Shown here: one piece after another, positions 1 to 8,127 of the stretch
Numbering within the stretch: position 1 is the first letter of the stretch
How the letters are laid out: each line of letters starts with the position of its first letter
The notes under the pieces: model-generated
Told to the model about the DNA's origin: nothing
What the model saw: only the letters and a program-made list of their open reading frames with translations
Databases searched by the model: none
NCBI GenBank assembly: GCA_016722655.1
Contig: JADKIR010000004.1
Span: forward strand, 1,550,001-1,614,000
DNA: 64,000 nucleotides
Source: Cytophagaceae bacterium
Lineage (GTDB): Bacteria; Bacteroidota; Bacteroidia; Cytophagales; Spirosomataceae
Direction of reading: 5' to 3'
Translations under genes and position numbers: made by a program

Positions 1-295
1 AGGTAGTAGCCGTCGTGGTACCAAATTTTTTACTTTTTTTTGTGGCTGTAAGTTTGTTGGTTGCTTTATTAAATGCATAATCTGTTTCTTCAACCTCACC
101 TTCAACTCCATTTATTATTGAGGTACTTTTCGCTATGCTAACTTGGCATGGGTCTTTAGCAGTATTGACAACAGGAATCTCATTTGTATTCAAAGGCGTT
201 TTTTCTTCTTCTTCGCAAGCAGAAAAAACCAATAAAAGGCAAACTGAATAAATAGAAAATTTGGCATTCCGAATTATGCTAAATAATTGTTTCAT
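1..295 (-). CDS. Secreted lipoprotein, N-terminal part only
   Basis: Reading leftward from the ATG at 295 gives 98 open codons that continue past the window edge, so only the N-terminus is present. The first 27 residues are a lipoprotein signal peptide (MKQLFSII...LLLVFSAC) with the lipidated cysteine at position 27, followed at once by a run of glutamates. Acidic residues just after the cysteine favour surface export of lipoproteins in some Bacteroidota, so surface exposure is a reasonable inference. The visible part resembles no enzyme family I know; the pattern Cys-Gln plus a later KATNKLTATKK stretch is loosely like the YD-repeat lipoprotein at 10934. It is divergent from the response regulator at 498 and shares the palindrome-bearing intergenic region with it. 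Confidence 0.75.
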   Translation of the reverse strand, partial: MKQLFSIIRNAKFSIYSVCLLLVFSACEEEEKTPLNTNEIPVVNTAKDPCQVSIAKSTSIINGVEGEVEETDYAFNKATNKLTATKKSKKFGTTTATT

Positions 296-380
296 GGTTA
301 TATCCAAGATTTGGTTGTTTAGAAAATTTTCTTAATCTCATTTTGGTTTCAAAATTAGTTTTACGTAACTACCACTTCAA

Positions 381-400
381 TAAGGCATTTGCCCTATTTT
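381..400. promoter_or_regulatory. Palindromic operator candidate, copy 1
   Basis: The sequence AATAAGGCATTTGCCCTATT is a near-perfect palindrome (8 of 9 pairs). Its core, TAAGGCA-TT-TGCCCTA (383-398), has the 7-2-7 layout of NarL-family operators. A second copy lies exactly 52 bp downstream, about five helical turns, so both would face the same side of the DNA. It sits between the divergent lipoprotein gene and the NarL-type regulator gene at 498. Confidence 0.55.
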
Positions 401-432
401 TTTGTTACTGGTTACCATTGGATAAATTTCTA

Positions 433-452
433 AATACGACATTTGCCTTATT
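433..452. promoter_or_regulatory. Palindromic operator candidate, copy 2
   Basis: AATACGACATTTGCCTTATT matches copy 1 at 17 of 20 positions and again contains a 7-2-7 core (TACGACA-TT-TGCCTTA, 435-450). It directly abuts the -33 region of the promoter proposed for the downstream regulator gene, a position suited to activation or autoregulation by the encoded NarL-type protein. Confidence 0.55.
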
Positions 453-455
453 GAT

Positions 456-482
456 TGTAATATTTGTAATCTTGTATTTTTG
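456..482 (+). promoter_or_regulatory. Candidate Bacteroidota promoter for the regulator gene
   Basis: A TTG at 456-458 is followed after 16 nt by TATTTTTG at 475-482, which fits the Bacteroidota -7 consensus TAnnTTTG. The start codon of the response regulator is at 498, implying a very short leader. Confidence 0.5.
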
Positions 483-497
483 TAAAAAACTTATTCC

Positions 498-1154
498 ATG
501 ATTACTATCGGCCTGGTTGACGACAACCCTACTTTGCTGCGAAACATCAGTCAAAATCTCTCGATATTTGATGAAGTGCAGATATTGTTTAAAGCCAACA
601 GTGGTCATGATGCATTGGATAAACTCAACAATCACCAACCTGATATGCTCCTGATGGACATAGAAATGCCAGAAATTGACGGCATTGAAACCACCAGGCG
701 AATAAAAGAGCTTTTCCCAAGTATCAAAATCATGATGTTGAGCGTGCTGGATCGTGAAGACAAAATATTTGAGGCCATAAAAGCAGGGGCATCTGGATAC
801 TTGACCAAAGACGAGAAACCCTCAAAAATAGTAGCAGCCATAGAAGAACTGATGGAAGGCGGAGCCCCGATGTCACCCACTATAGCCATGAAAACCCTTA
901 AAATGCTTCGTAGTCAGGAAGTTGTGGGTCAAAAAACCGAATCTTATCTAAGTCCCGAATCTTATAATTTGTCGAAAAGAGAAATAGAAATACTTGAGAA
1001 AGTAGCAGCAGGCAACAATTATAACCAGATAGCCGACCAGCTTTTTATCTCCGCTAAAACTGCTAGAAAACATATTGAAAATATATATCACAAGCTTCAG
1101 GTGCATTCAAAATTGGAAGCGGTAGCTGTGGCACAAAAAAATAAGTGGGTATAA
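498..1154 (+). CDS. NarL/FixJ-type response regulator
   Basis: This 218-residue protein is a two-component response regulator. The receiver domain fills residues 1-120: the acidic pocket is VDDN at 7-10, the phospho-acceptor is Asp54 in LLMDIEMPEIDG, and the conserved lysine lies in YLTKDE. A LuxR-type helix-turn-helix follows at about 155-215 (LSKREIEILEKVAAG, then a recognition helix around SAKTARKHIENIYHKL). It would bind DNA as a phosphorylated dimer. The sensor kinase gene starts 91 bp downstream on the same strand and is the obvious partner. The ATG at 498 gives a full receiver domain and follows a good promoter. Two palindromes with NarL-like geometry lie just upstream. Confidence 0.93.
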   Translation: MITIGLVDDNPTLLRNISQNLSIFDEVQILFKANSGHDALDKLNNHQPDMLLMDIEMPEIDGIETTRRIKELFPSIKIMMLSVLDREDKIFEAIKAGASGYLTKDEKPSKIVAAIEELMEGGAPMSPTIAMKTLKMLRSQEVVGQKTESYLSPESYNLSKREIEILEKVAAGNNYNQIADQLFISAKTARKHIENIYHKLQVHSKLEAVAVAQKNKWV

Positions 1155-1245
1155 TATGAGCCAATAATGTATCGCAGATTATATATAATCATTGAATTAA
1201 TTAAATTTCGTTTTTACATCTAATCCTTCAAAAGTAATTATCGAT

Positions 1246-3090
1246 ATGAGATGGAAGCTTTTTCTAATGTTTTTTATTAGCAATTACGTTTGGAGTCAAA
1301 ATGATTTCACAAGTAATCTCAGTAAGGTGGAAAGACTTAAGAATTCGGAGTTTCCCGAAAATATTAATTCGCTTCAAATCTTAAAAAAGTCAGCCAAAAC
1401 AAGTCATGAAGTATCTCTTTCAGATTATTATTATTCTATTTATTATACAGCCGTAGCTCAGTATGATTCAGCTATTTTTGTACTAGAAAAAGCCAAAACT
1501 GGTTTTAAGTCCTTAAAAGAATTTGAAGAACTAGCCAATGTTTATAAGCAAATTGGCGTGATAAAATATAGCTTTTTGAGCGATTTCACGACTGGTAAGA
1601 CTTATTTAGATAGTGCCACGATTTACTACCAAAAAGTTAAAAATGAGATTGGTATTGCTGATTGTAAAAGGCATCATGCTGTTATTTACTATTTAGTGGG
1701 TAATATCCCTAAGTCAAACGAAGTATTGATGACCATCATTGACTTTTATCCAAAGGGAAGTATGAAAAGTCTTGATATTAAAGATTTATTGTCAAATAAT
1801 TACATTGCTTTAAATGACATAAAAAATGCTTATCGGTATTCGAAGAATTTACCAGAGGCCTATTTGAAAATTAACGAAATAAGACGTTATGCGTATAGCC
1901 TGATGATTCGAGGTCATCTGCAAAAAAAATTAGGGTTAGTAAATGAAGCAGAAACTAGTCTTAAAAGATCTATTGAACTTTCTAAACAAAACAATTATTA
2001 TGAAAATTTAATAGACAATAATAGATACCTAGGCTTACTTTATACCGAAAAGGCAGATTATAAAAAAGCCGAATATTATTTATTCGAGGCATTAAAATAC
2101 GCTGATAGGATAAATGACAGGTATGCCAAAATGCTAGTTAATAGCTCCTTATCTAGATATAATATTGCAAAACACGAGTTTCTTAAAGGAGATTTTTATC
2201 AAAATGAAAGTCACCGATTGAGTGACTCGCTATATTCTGCCGAAAACAATTTAAAAATGGCTGAGTATGAAGCAAAATTTAAAACCTCCGAAAAAGAAGC
2301 CAAACTGAATGAAGCACAATTGGAAATAGCACAAAAACAGAACTGGATCATCGCACTAAGTTTGGGCTTTTTAGGTATACTTATAACGGGTGGACTTTTG
2401 TGGCGGATATCGTCCATAAAATCGAAAGCAACAGAAACCGAAAAACTCAAAAACATTGAAATAGAAAACCAGAAGAAACTGCTTTCTGCTAAAGAAATAG
2501 AACGCCAACGTATCGCAAAAGAACTGCACGACAGTGTGGGAAGTCAGCTAACGGTGGTAAGTACCAGCCTCGACAATGCCTTTTATTTATTTGAAAATCA
2601 AAAACTTAAACCTGAAAAATTAGAGAACATCTCGGAGGAAGTACGGCTGGCTGCCCAGAGTTTACGAGATACGATATGGGCTACCTATAACACCGAAATT
2701 TCGGTAGCTAATTTGAAATCCAGAATTCAGGAATTTGTCAAGAAATTTACTGATGAAAACAGCTTTAAGGTGGATATGGAAATCAGTGGTGATGATACCG
2801 TCTTAACACCGATTGAGGGCCTGAATCTTTTCCGAATTCTGCAGGAAGCACTCAATAATACGCAGAAGTACGCCCAAGCAAATTTAGTTAAAATTACAGG
2901 TGAATTTTCTGAAAAAAACTATCAATTGAAAATATCTGACAATGGCCAAGGCTTTGATTTACAGCAAAATAAAGTCACTGAATCTTATGGTCTCAATAAC
3001 ATGAAAACCCGTGCAGAAGAGATTGGTGGCGAGTTAAGTATTTCTTCAGGCTCTGAAGGTACCGCTATTAAAATTTTTAAGGAATATTAA
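1246..3090 (+). CDS. TPR-containing sensor histidine kinase (HisKA_3 type)
   Basis: The 614-residue protein has an N-terminal signal sequence (ending near WSQ), a predicted extracytoplasmic TPR array over roughly residues 40-350, one transmembrane helix at about 366-388, and a cytoplasmic kinase core. The dimerisation motif ERQRIAKELHDSVG carries the phospho-accepting His428. The ATPase domain shows the N-box (EALNNTQKYAQA) and the G1 box (DNGQGFDL). This layout matches the NarX/DesK-like kinases that phosphorylate NarL-type regulators. The regulator gene immediately upstream is its likely partner. The TPR section probably senses a protein or peptide ligand in the periplasm, which is inference. 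Confidence 0.9.
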   Translation: MRWKLFLMFFISNYVWSQNDFTSNLSKVERLKNSEFPENINSLQILKKSAKTSHEVSLSDYYYSIYYTAVAQYDSAIFVLEKAKTGFKSLKEFEELANVYKQIGVIKYSFLSDFTTGKTYLDSATIYYQKVKNEIGIADCKRHHAVIYYLVGNIPKSNEVLMTIIDFYPKGSMKSLDIKDLLSNNYIALNDIKNAYRYSKNLPEAYLKINEIRRYAYSLMIRGHLQKKLGLVNEAETSLKRSIELSKQNNYYENLIDNNRYLGLLYTEKADYKKAEYYLFEALKYADRINDRYAKMLVNSSLSRYNIAKHEFLKGDFYQNESHRLSDSLYSAENNLKMAEYEAKFKTSEKEAKLNEAQLEIAQKQNWIIALSLGFLGILITGGLLWRISSIKSKATETEKLKNIEIENQKKLLSAKEIERQRIAKELHDSVGSQLTVVSTSLDNAFYLFENQKLKPEKLENISEEVRLAAQSLRDTIWATYNTEISVANLKSRIQEFVKKFTDENSFKVDMEISGDDTVLTPIEGLNLFRILQEALNNTQKYAQANLVKITGEFSEKNYQLKISDNGQGFDLQQNKVTESYGLNNMKTRAEEIGGELSISSGSEGTAIKIFKEY

Positions 3091-3093
3091 CCG

Positions 3094-3112
3094 GAGTTTC
3101 ATTTTTTACAAT
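3094..3112. promoter_or_regulatory. Direct repeat upstream of the araC-type gene, copy 1
   Basis: GAGTTTCATTTTTTACAAT is identical over 19 nt to 4006-4024. It ends 20 nt before a TAAATTGC element at 3133, a weak -7 box, and the AraC-family gene starts at 3162. Because the same repeat precedes the next gene with the same spacing, it is a candidate binding site for the AraC-type protein. Confidence 0.5.
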
Positions 3113-3161
3113 TTCTAAAAATAAAAATCCCTTAAATTGCAGAAATTCAAAGTATTGCAAA

Positions 3162-4007
3162 ATGGATTTTCCCGCCAAAATAAGGATTAATAATGGTATG
3201 GATTTCTTTGTTAAGAAACCCGCACCATCGCTTGATTCGTACATAGATTTGTTTTGGGCAAGCAACGGCAATCCTGACTTTAGAGAAGAACGCATCATTC
3301 CAGATGGATCCTGCCTTTTGCTATTCAACTTTGGAAAGCCCGTGTCGAGCAATAGTGGCAATTTTCATTTACCTGTCAAACGCTGCATATTTACCGGGGT
3401 ATTTACCAACTTCATTTCTATGAAATACGACTCCTTTGAAGATATTCACCAGCAGGTAGGCGTAATTTTTAAACCTGGCGGAGCTTATCCATTTATAAGA
3501 ATGCCCATTGAGGAATTTAAAAACCAGGCTATAGATGCCGAATTAATCAATAAAAGTGTTTTTGAAAAAATTTATGACCAGTTGGGAGAGGCCGATTCCT
3601 GCGAGAGTAGAATTATGATGCTGGAGAAAATATTTCTGGAAATGCAATCGAAATTTGATTTTCATACCTTACCTCAAGATTTTATAAATCTGATAAAATT
3701 CCGAAATAACCTTAAGGTCAATGAACTGGTTGATAAAACAGGATACTCTCAACAATATGTCAACAAAATTTTAAGAGCTCATGCCGGTGTAAATTTAAAA
3801 AGTCTGCAGACTATATTCAAAGTGAGTCGGGCCATAAAAATGCTTCAGGGCGATTCAAAAATCGAAAATTTTGCGGCTCTGGCACATGATTTAGATTACT
3901 TTGATCAACCGCACTTTATACACCAAATAAAGAAAATGACCGGCTTTACTCCTAAGGAATTTAAAGACCTTTCTCTACCGATCACCTCCAGAGTTATTTA
4001 TTTATGA
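3162..4007 (+). CDS. AraC-family transcriptional regulator
   Basis: The 281-residue protein has an N-terminal sensory region (about 1-150) of the kind found in many Bacteroidota AraC regulators: FVKKPAPSLDSYIDLFWAS, then IIPDGSCLLLFNFGKP. A C-terminal AraC DNA-binding domain lies at about 180-275 and ends in the diagnostic signature YFDQPHFIHQIKKMTGFTPKEF. The ligand cannot be told from the sequence. It precedes a membrane-anchored cupin gene by 72 bp, and the identical 19-nt repeat before both genes suggests it regulates itself and that neighbour. ATG 3162 is preferred over the in-frame ATG at 3198 because the latter would shorten the sensory domain. Confidence 0.9.
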   Translation: MDFPAKIRINNGMDFFVKKPAPSLDSYIDLFWASNGNPDFREERIIPDGSCLLLFNFGKPVSSNSGNFHLPVKRCIFTGVFTNFISMKYDSFEDIHQQVGVIFKPGGAYPFIRMPIEEFKNQAIDAELINKSVFEKIYDQLGEADSCESRIMMLEKIFLEMQSKFDFHTLPQDFINLIKFRNNLKVNELVDKTGYSQQYVNKILRAHAGVNLKSLQTIFKVSRAIKMLQGDSKIENFAALAHDLDYFDQPHFIHQIKKMTGFTPKEFKDLSLPITSRVIYL

Positions 4008-4024
4008 GTTTCATTTTTTACAAT
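4006..4024. promoter_or_regulatory. Direct repeat upstream of the cupin gene, copy 2
   Basis: This exact copy of the 19-nt repeat at 3094-3112 overlaps the stop codon of the AraC gene by two bases. It ends 20 nt before TAATTTTG (4045-4052), a good match to the -7 box TAnnTTTG. The repeat-to--7 spacing equals that of copy 1, which argues for a functional activator site covering the -33 region. Confidence 0.55.
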
Positions 4025-4079
4025 ATTTGAGCAATTAAGAGCCATAATTTTGTAGTATAAAAGTTACAATTTTATAGCC

Positions 4080-4700
4080 ATGATTCAAAAATTTATCCTT
4101 TACGTTGCTGCCGGTATTTTGATTTTCTTTATAGGAGGAGGCCTGCTTTTTAATGAGCTTCTTCCCGCAAAAACCATTGATTTTCAATCCTATTTTTCAA
4201 AAAACAAGCACTTTTCTAGTATGGAAGAAGGAATGGAGATTGAAGTAAAAAAACTCAGTAAAGACAATGTTTATCTTAGGGTAACTCTAAAGCCATTTGC
4301 CGCAGGTCCCCTTGAGCATATTCACCAAAATTTTGATGAATATTTTGTCATAGAAAAAGGAACATTGAGTTTACTTATAAATGGTCAAAAGCGAATTTTA
4401 AAAGCCGGGGAAAGTATATTGATACCGAAAGGTACGCCTCATAAACCCTTTAATGAGACCGCTCAGGAGGTAATTCTAAACGATAAAAATGAAAGGCAAC
4501 CCACCATGCCTGCATATTTTGCCTATGGATTAAGTCAGTTGTATCCGGTTATTGATGAGTATGGTTCCAAATCGCCCAAAGTGCTTTTTCAATTGGCCAG
4601 ATTGGGACCAAGTTTTGATACCTGGCTGGCTGATGCACCATTGTTTTCGCAAAAAGCCATTCGATGGATCTTGAAACCACCGGCACATGTCTTTCTCTAA
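4080..4700 (+). CDS. Membrane-anchored cupin-domain protein
   Basis: The 206-residue protein begins with one transmembrane helix (about 5-26, FILYVAAGILIFFIGGGLLF) and then carries a cupin fold at about 60-145. The first cupin motif is visible as PLEHIHQNFDEYFVIEKG with two histidines and a glutamate as metal ligands, and the second as LIPKGTPHKPFN with a further histidine. A metal-binding role in the periplasm or at the membrane is likely, but the substrate is unknown. The gene follows the AraC regulator, and both share an upstream repeat, so it is probably that regulator's target. Confidence 0.8.
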   Translation: MIQKFILYVAAGILIFFIGGGLLFNELLPAKTIDFQSYFSKNKHFSSMEEGMEIEVKKLSKDNVYLRVTLKPFAAGPLEHIHQNFDEYFVIEKGTLSLLINGQKRILKAGESILIPKGTPHKPFNETAQEVILNDKNERQPTMPAYFAYGLSQLYPVIDEYGSKSPKVLFQLARLGPSFDTWLADAPLFSQKAIRWILKPPAHVFL

Positions 4701-4895
4701 AATTAGTTCGTAACTTGTTAATAATAAATAAAATATATAATTTTTATCTGATAATTTCCAAATTTAAGTGAATCATTTTATTAAAATCAACCACTGGTTT
4801 ATTCTCAATAAAAATGTTTTCCTTTTAATAAAATTTCAATTGTTTAAGCTCAATTCTTTACGTTTTTTGAACAAATTAAATTTAATAATAACCTC

Positions 4896-5276
4896 ATGAA
4901 AACCCTAATTAAGCTTTTTAGCATTATTCTAATTCTTTCAATGTCAGCATGCAGCAAAGAGGAAAGCACCCCAGACCCAAGCTCACAAATTGCTGATAAA
5001 TGGTGGTGTGCCAAGGCCGGAACCGGTTCTATTGCTTCTCAATATTTCAAATCTGATGGCACCTGGGAGCAAGGATCAAAAGGAGGGAAATTTAACGATA
5101 CCGGTAAATGGGCTATTTCTTCAAATAAAAAGAAAATAGTTTTAACGAATGTGCTTGACTACAACAAAAAGTCAAAAACAGGCTGGGAATATGACATTGA
5201 GAGTTATACCGAAACCTCTCTCAAAATGAACTGGAGTGCATTTAATGTGAAAATGGACCTGGAGATTTGTAAATGA
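4896..5276 (+). CDS. Small lipocalin-like lipoprotein
   Basis: This 126-residue protein has a lipoprotein signal peptide with lipobox SMSAC and the modified cysteine at position 19, followed by KEES. The mature part (IADKWWCAKAG, FKSDGTWEQGSKGGKFNDTGKW) resembles short lipocalin-like beta-barrel domains of Bacteroidota lipoproteins: a GxW start followed by alternating strands. No catalytic motif is seen. It stands alone after a 195-bp gap and ends just before a clear terminator, so it is probably transcribed by itself. Confidence 0.75.
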   Translation: MKTLIKLFSIILILSMSACSKEESTPDPSSQIADKWWCAKAGTGSIASQYFKSDGTWEQGSKGGKFNDTGKWAISSNKKKIVLTNVLDYNKKSKTGWEYDIESYTETSLKMNWSAFNVKMDLEICK

Positions 5277-5301
5277 TATTTTTTATAATGGTAGGGTAAT
5301 A

Positions 5302-5336
5302 ATGGCTCCGAAAGTGATTTTCGGGGTCATTTTTTT
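5302..5336. terminator. Intrinsic terminator between convergent genes
   Basis: ATGGCTCCGAAA and TTTCGGGGTCAT pair as a 12-bp stem (with G-U pairs) around GTGAT, followed by seven Ts. It ends the lipoprotein gene on the plus strand; the 7TM-DISM kinase gene ends just beyond it on the minus strand. Confidence 0.75.
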
Positions 5337-5345
5337 AAATTCAAT

Positions 5346-7211
5346 TTAAATGTTTTCAGAAATCCTGATTTTGTGCATAACTCCACCTCCCGGTTTTCTT
5401 ACCACGGTAAGTGCCGCATTTAGTAAACTTACCCTCGATTTGATACTTTCCAATCCTAATCCATCTTTCATAATTGAAGTGTCAAAATCATAGCCGCCAC
5501 CATTATCAGAAACAATCAACTCAATCTGGAGATTTTCGTGCATTAATTCCACATCAATTATACTCGCACCAGAGTGTTTTATGGCATTGTTTATCAATTC
5601 TTTAGCTATAAAATACAGATTTTGAGAAAGGTCATCCTTAAGTTTTTTGGTGATATTGGATGTAAAGTTAATCTCAATGTTGGTGTTTAGCTTTTGCAGA
5701 CTTTGCACCAGACTTTCCAGCACGTACACAATCCCATTTTTTTCCAAATCAGGAGGCATTATGCTATGTGAAAAACTCCTGACATTGCTGGCTACGCTGT
5801 CGAGATTGGCAATGGTTTCGTCAAACGCTCTTGCCTTTACGCCTTTTTTCTCCAGATCCAAGCCCAGGGCTTCCAGTTTCATTTTTATGATGGAAATATC
5901 TATTCCCAGGCCGTCGTGCAATTCTTTGGCCAGTCTGCTACGTTCCTGATTTTGCAATTCTAGCCCTTTTTCAAACACCAAAAGCTGACTTTGTTTTTTC
6001 TCATCCAGCAATTTTTCCTTTTCAACCCTCAAAATTTTATACCTGTAACCCAAACCCACCGATAAGATTACTACATCAAAAACAAAAGAGACCATGGCAC
6101 CCTCCGTATCCAGAAACCAGAAATTAGGAATTAATCCGTAATGCCTGACATTGGTTAAAACCGAAAAAAGTACGATAGGAGTAGCTCCAATCATGTAAAA
6201 TTTGCTTGCAACCCGGTCGATTTTTTTGAAATAACTATAAAAAACCAGAAAGAAACTGAAAATAATCGGCGATAAAAAGGAGAAAGGATAAATGAGACTG
6301 GAGGGTTCGGTAATAGGAATGTTGTTTTCTGCAGCATATCTTTCATACCAAAGAAATGACATGGCCAAAAAACATAAAAATATGCATAACCTATACATAT
6401 AAAGCAACCAGGACCGAAACTTGTATCGGGGAAATAAATACTCTTTTACGTAAAGAAGGGTAAAAAGAATATTTAGATTCATGAAAAACTGCCGCACGTT
6501 TTTTTTGTAAAGACCCAGAAAACCGTCATTATAATATTCAAAGAAAAACCCCTTGTCTATCAGTGCATAAATCAATGCCATCAAGACATAGAGAGAGAAC
6601 AAAAGGTAAACCCTTTCTTTTAAAAACAGAAAAGTGATAAATCCAAAGGTGATGGTAATCAGCAAAATGCCGGCAAAAACTCCCCAATTAAACTTCCGGT
6701 TGATTTCGTTTTGATAAAAATCCGGCTCATCCCAAAGCCTTACCGGAGGTATCACCGAAATATACCTTCGATAGATTCTAACATACACATTCAGAGAGCT
6801 TTTGGCATCCAGACTTATAGGAAAAACAGGATTGTGATGCTTGAAAAATCGGTCCCGATACGGATATTTCCAGCCGATGGTATCTGATTTATAGATGATT
6901 TTGCCATTTTGTACCAAAAACAAGTTTACTTCTTCAATAAAAGCATAATCCACTTCAAGCAGTTTCTTTTGAGCTATCGTGTCAGTATTGGTGACTGTAA
7001 TCCTGAGCCAATGAGGTTTATTTTCATGACCATAGCTCAGCCGGGAGTTTTCAAAAACATTAAACGCTTTACTTTTTGCTTCCAGGCTATCAATCGTGAA
7101 GTTGGCATTGGAATCTTTTACATAAAATACCTCAATGCTTTGGCTTTTTTGGGCAAAGAGAGAATGAAAAGCAAAAAACAGAAAAACCAGTTTACGGGCG
7201 AAAGACTTCAT
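5346..7211 (-). CDS. 7TM-DISM sensor histidine kinase, paralogue 1
   Basis: This membrane sensor kinase has, in order, a signal peptide, a DISMED2-type periplasmic sensor domain (containing KPHWLRITVTNTD), seven transmembrane helices over about residues 170-385, a short coiled coil, and a HisKA_3/HATPase core. The phospho-acceptor lies in ERSRLAKELHDGLGIDI (His432 from this start). The N-box is ELINNAIKHSGA and the G1 box DNGGGYDF. I place the start at the ATG at 7211 because the signal peptide MKSFARKLVFLFFAF begins there; the ATG at 7256 would add 15 residues before it. It is divergent from the collagen-like lipoprotein at 7401, and a NarL-like operator lies between them. The paralogue at 8929 shares nearly the same dimerisation segment. 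Confidence 0.9.
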   Translation of the reverse strand: MKSFARKLVFLFFAFHSLFAQKSQSIEVFYVKDSNANFTIDSLEAKSKAFNVFENSRLSYGHENKPHWLRITVTNTDTIAQKKLLEVDYAFIEEVNLFLVQNGKIIYKSDTIGWKYPYRDRFFKHHNPVFPISLDAKSSLNVYVRIYRRYISVIPPVRLWDEPDFYQNEINRKFNWGVFAGILLITITFGFITFLFLKERVYLLFSLYVLMALIYALIDKGFFFEYYNDGFLGLYKKNVRQFFMNLNILFTLLYVKEYLFPRYKFRSWLLYMYRLCIFLCFLAMSFLWYERYAAENNIPITEPSSLIYPFSFLSPIIFSFFLVFYSYFKKIDRVASKFYMIGATPIVLFSVLTNVRHYGLIPNFWFLDTEGAMVSFVFDVVILSVGLGYRYKILRVEKEKLLDEKKQSQLLVFEKGLELQNQERSRLAKELHDGLGIDISIIKMKLEALGLDLEKKGVKARAFDETIANLDSVASNVRSFSHSIMPPDLEKNGIVYVLESLVQSLQKLNTNIEINFTSNITKKLKDDLSQNLYFIAKELINNAIKHSGASIIDVELMHENLQIELIVSDNGGGYDFDTSIMKDGLGLESIKSRVSLLNAALTVVRKPGGGVMHKIRISENI

Positions 7212-7304
7212 TAATTTATGGCCGGGTTGTTTTACACTAATTCTTTTAGTCAACAAACCATCAGTGACTAAAAACCAAATTTACGATTTCGAAAATGTAA
7301 TCAA

Positions 7305-7377
7305 CTACACCTTTTGGGGTATTTTTTAATATACTGTTTTTGGATGATTTTTGACAATGTTGAAAGTCAGAATTTTG
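7305..7377 (+). promoter_or_regulatory. Three-part conserved promoter, copy A
   Basis: Three elements sit at fixed positions: the inverted repeat CTACACC-TTTT-GGGGTAT (7305-7322, core TACACCT-TT-TGGGGTA in 7-2-7 form), a block ATAC(N)2TTTTTGGATGATTTT (7331-7351), and the -7 box GAATTTTG (7370-7377). Copies at 10831 and 12025 align with no gaps. TACACCT is one base off the NarL heptamer TACYYMT. Transcription would start near 7384, shortly before the ATG at 7401. Confidence 0.7.
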
Positions 7378-7400
7378 CATATAACTAAAAAACAATTACC

Positions 7401-7994
7401 ATGAAAACTATTCTTTCTTCATTTCTAATTCTATTTGTATTTATTATTAGTTCTTGTGAAGGCCCTCAAGGCGAGCCCGGTCCCGCTGGTACACCAGGGG
7501 CAGCTGGCACACAAGGACCCGCCGGCCCCGCTGGCCCCGCAGGAAAAATTAATTTTATTGCCACTGAATGGATTAAATCAGACAACAACATCTTGATAAA
7601 AAATTATGACCCAGCAACATTAACCACGGGAGGATCACTAACAGATGGTGGGATCGAAAAAATATCTCAGGCCGACCTCAATAAAGGTATTGTGTTAGTG
7701 TATGATACCTATGAAGAAGACAAATCGGTAATAAACGCATTACCTTATGACTACGTTTTTGATGATAACCATGTCTGGTTTTCTTATGGAGCTTCAAAAT
7801 CTGATAAAAGTTATGTCAATCTTTATACTACATTTGCCAAAAATGTTGACCCACAAAAATTCTATTCAGAAATAACCGGAGGAAATATGTGGTATCGCGT
7901 CATCATTATTCCAGCGGTAGCTGGTGGAAGACTGAAAGGCCTTGACTTGAGAGATTACAAAGCGGTAAAAGCATACTTGGGGCTTAAAGATTAA
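7401..7994 (+). CDS. Collagen-like lipoprotein 1
   Basis: The 197-residue product has a lipoprotein signal peptide (lipobox IISSC, Cys19) followed directly by about nine Gly-X-Y triplets (residues 21-48), a short collagen-like stalk. A C-terminal domain of about 145 residues ends in VIIIPAVAGGRLKG and a VKAYLGLKD tail. That ending recurs in the lipoproteins at 12122 and 13192, so they form one family. A surface-anchored trimer with a C-terminal head is a plausible inference. It is expressed from a promoter shared in design with two other lipoprotein units, opposite the 7TM-DISM kinase and upstream of the response regulator at 8128. Confidence 0.85.
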   Translation: MKTILSSFLILFVFIISSCEGPQGEPGPAGTPGAAGTQGPAGPAGPAGKINFIATEWIKSDNNILIKNYDPATLTTGGSLTDGGIEKISQADLNKGIVLVYDTYEEDKSVINALPYDYVFDDNHVWFSYGASKSDKSYVNLYTTFAKNVDPQKFYSEITGGNMWYRVIIIPAVAGGRLKGLDLRDYKAVKAYLGLKD

Positions 7995-8127
7995 TCCTTA
8001 TCCAAACCAATGTTTTTGGATTTAATGTTTACTATTTTTGAAATAGAAAGTGTATTTTTAATATTGGAACGAAAGTCAACCTTCCGGATGATTTTTCAAA
8101 CTGAAATATTAAAATAAAAAAATTGAT

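Noticed and set aside
7460..7550. Short tandem GC-rich repeats in the collagen-like genes as a possible CRISPR or minisatellite
   Set aside because: They are in frame with Gly-X-Y codons, vary in sequence and encode the collagen-like stalk.
8086..8095. GGATGATTTT before the response regulator gene at 8128, matching block 2 of the shared promoter
   Set aside because: The inverted repeat and the -7 box are absent at the required offsets, so it is not a fourth copy.
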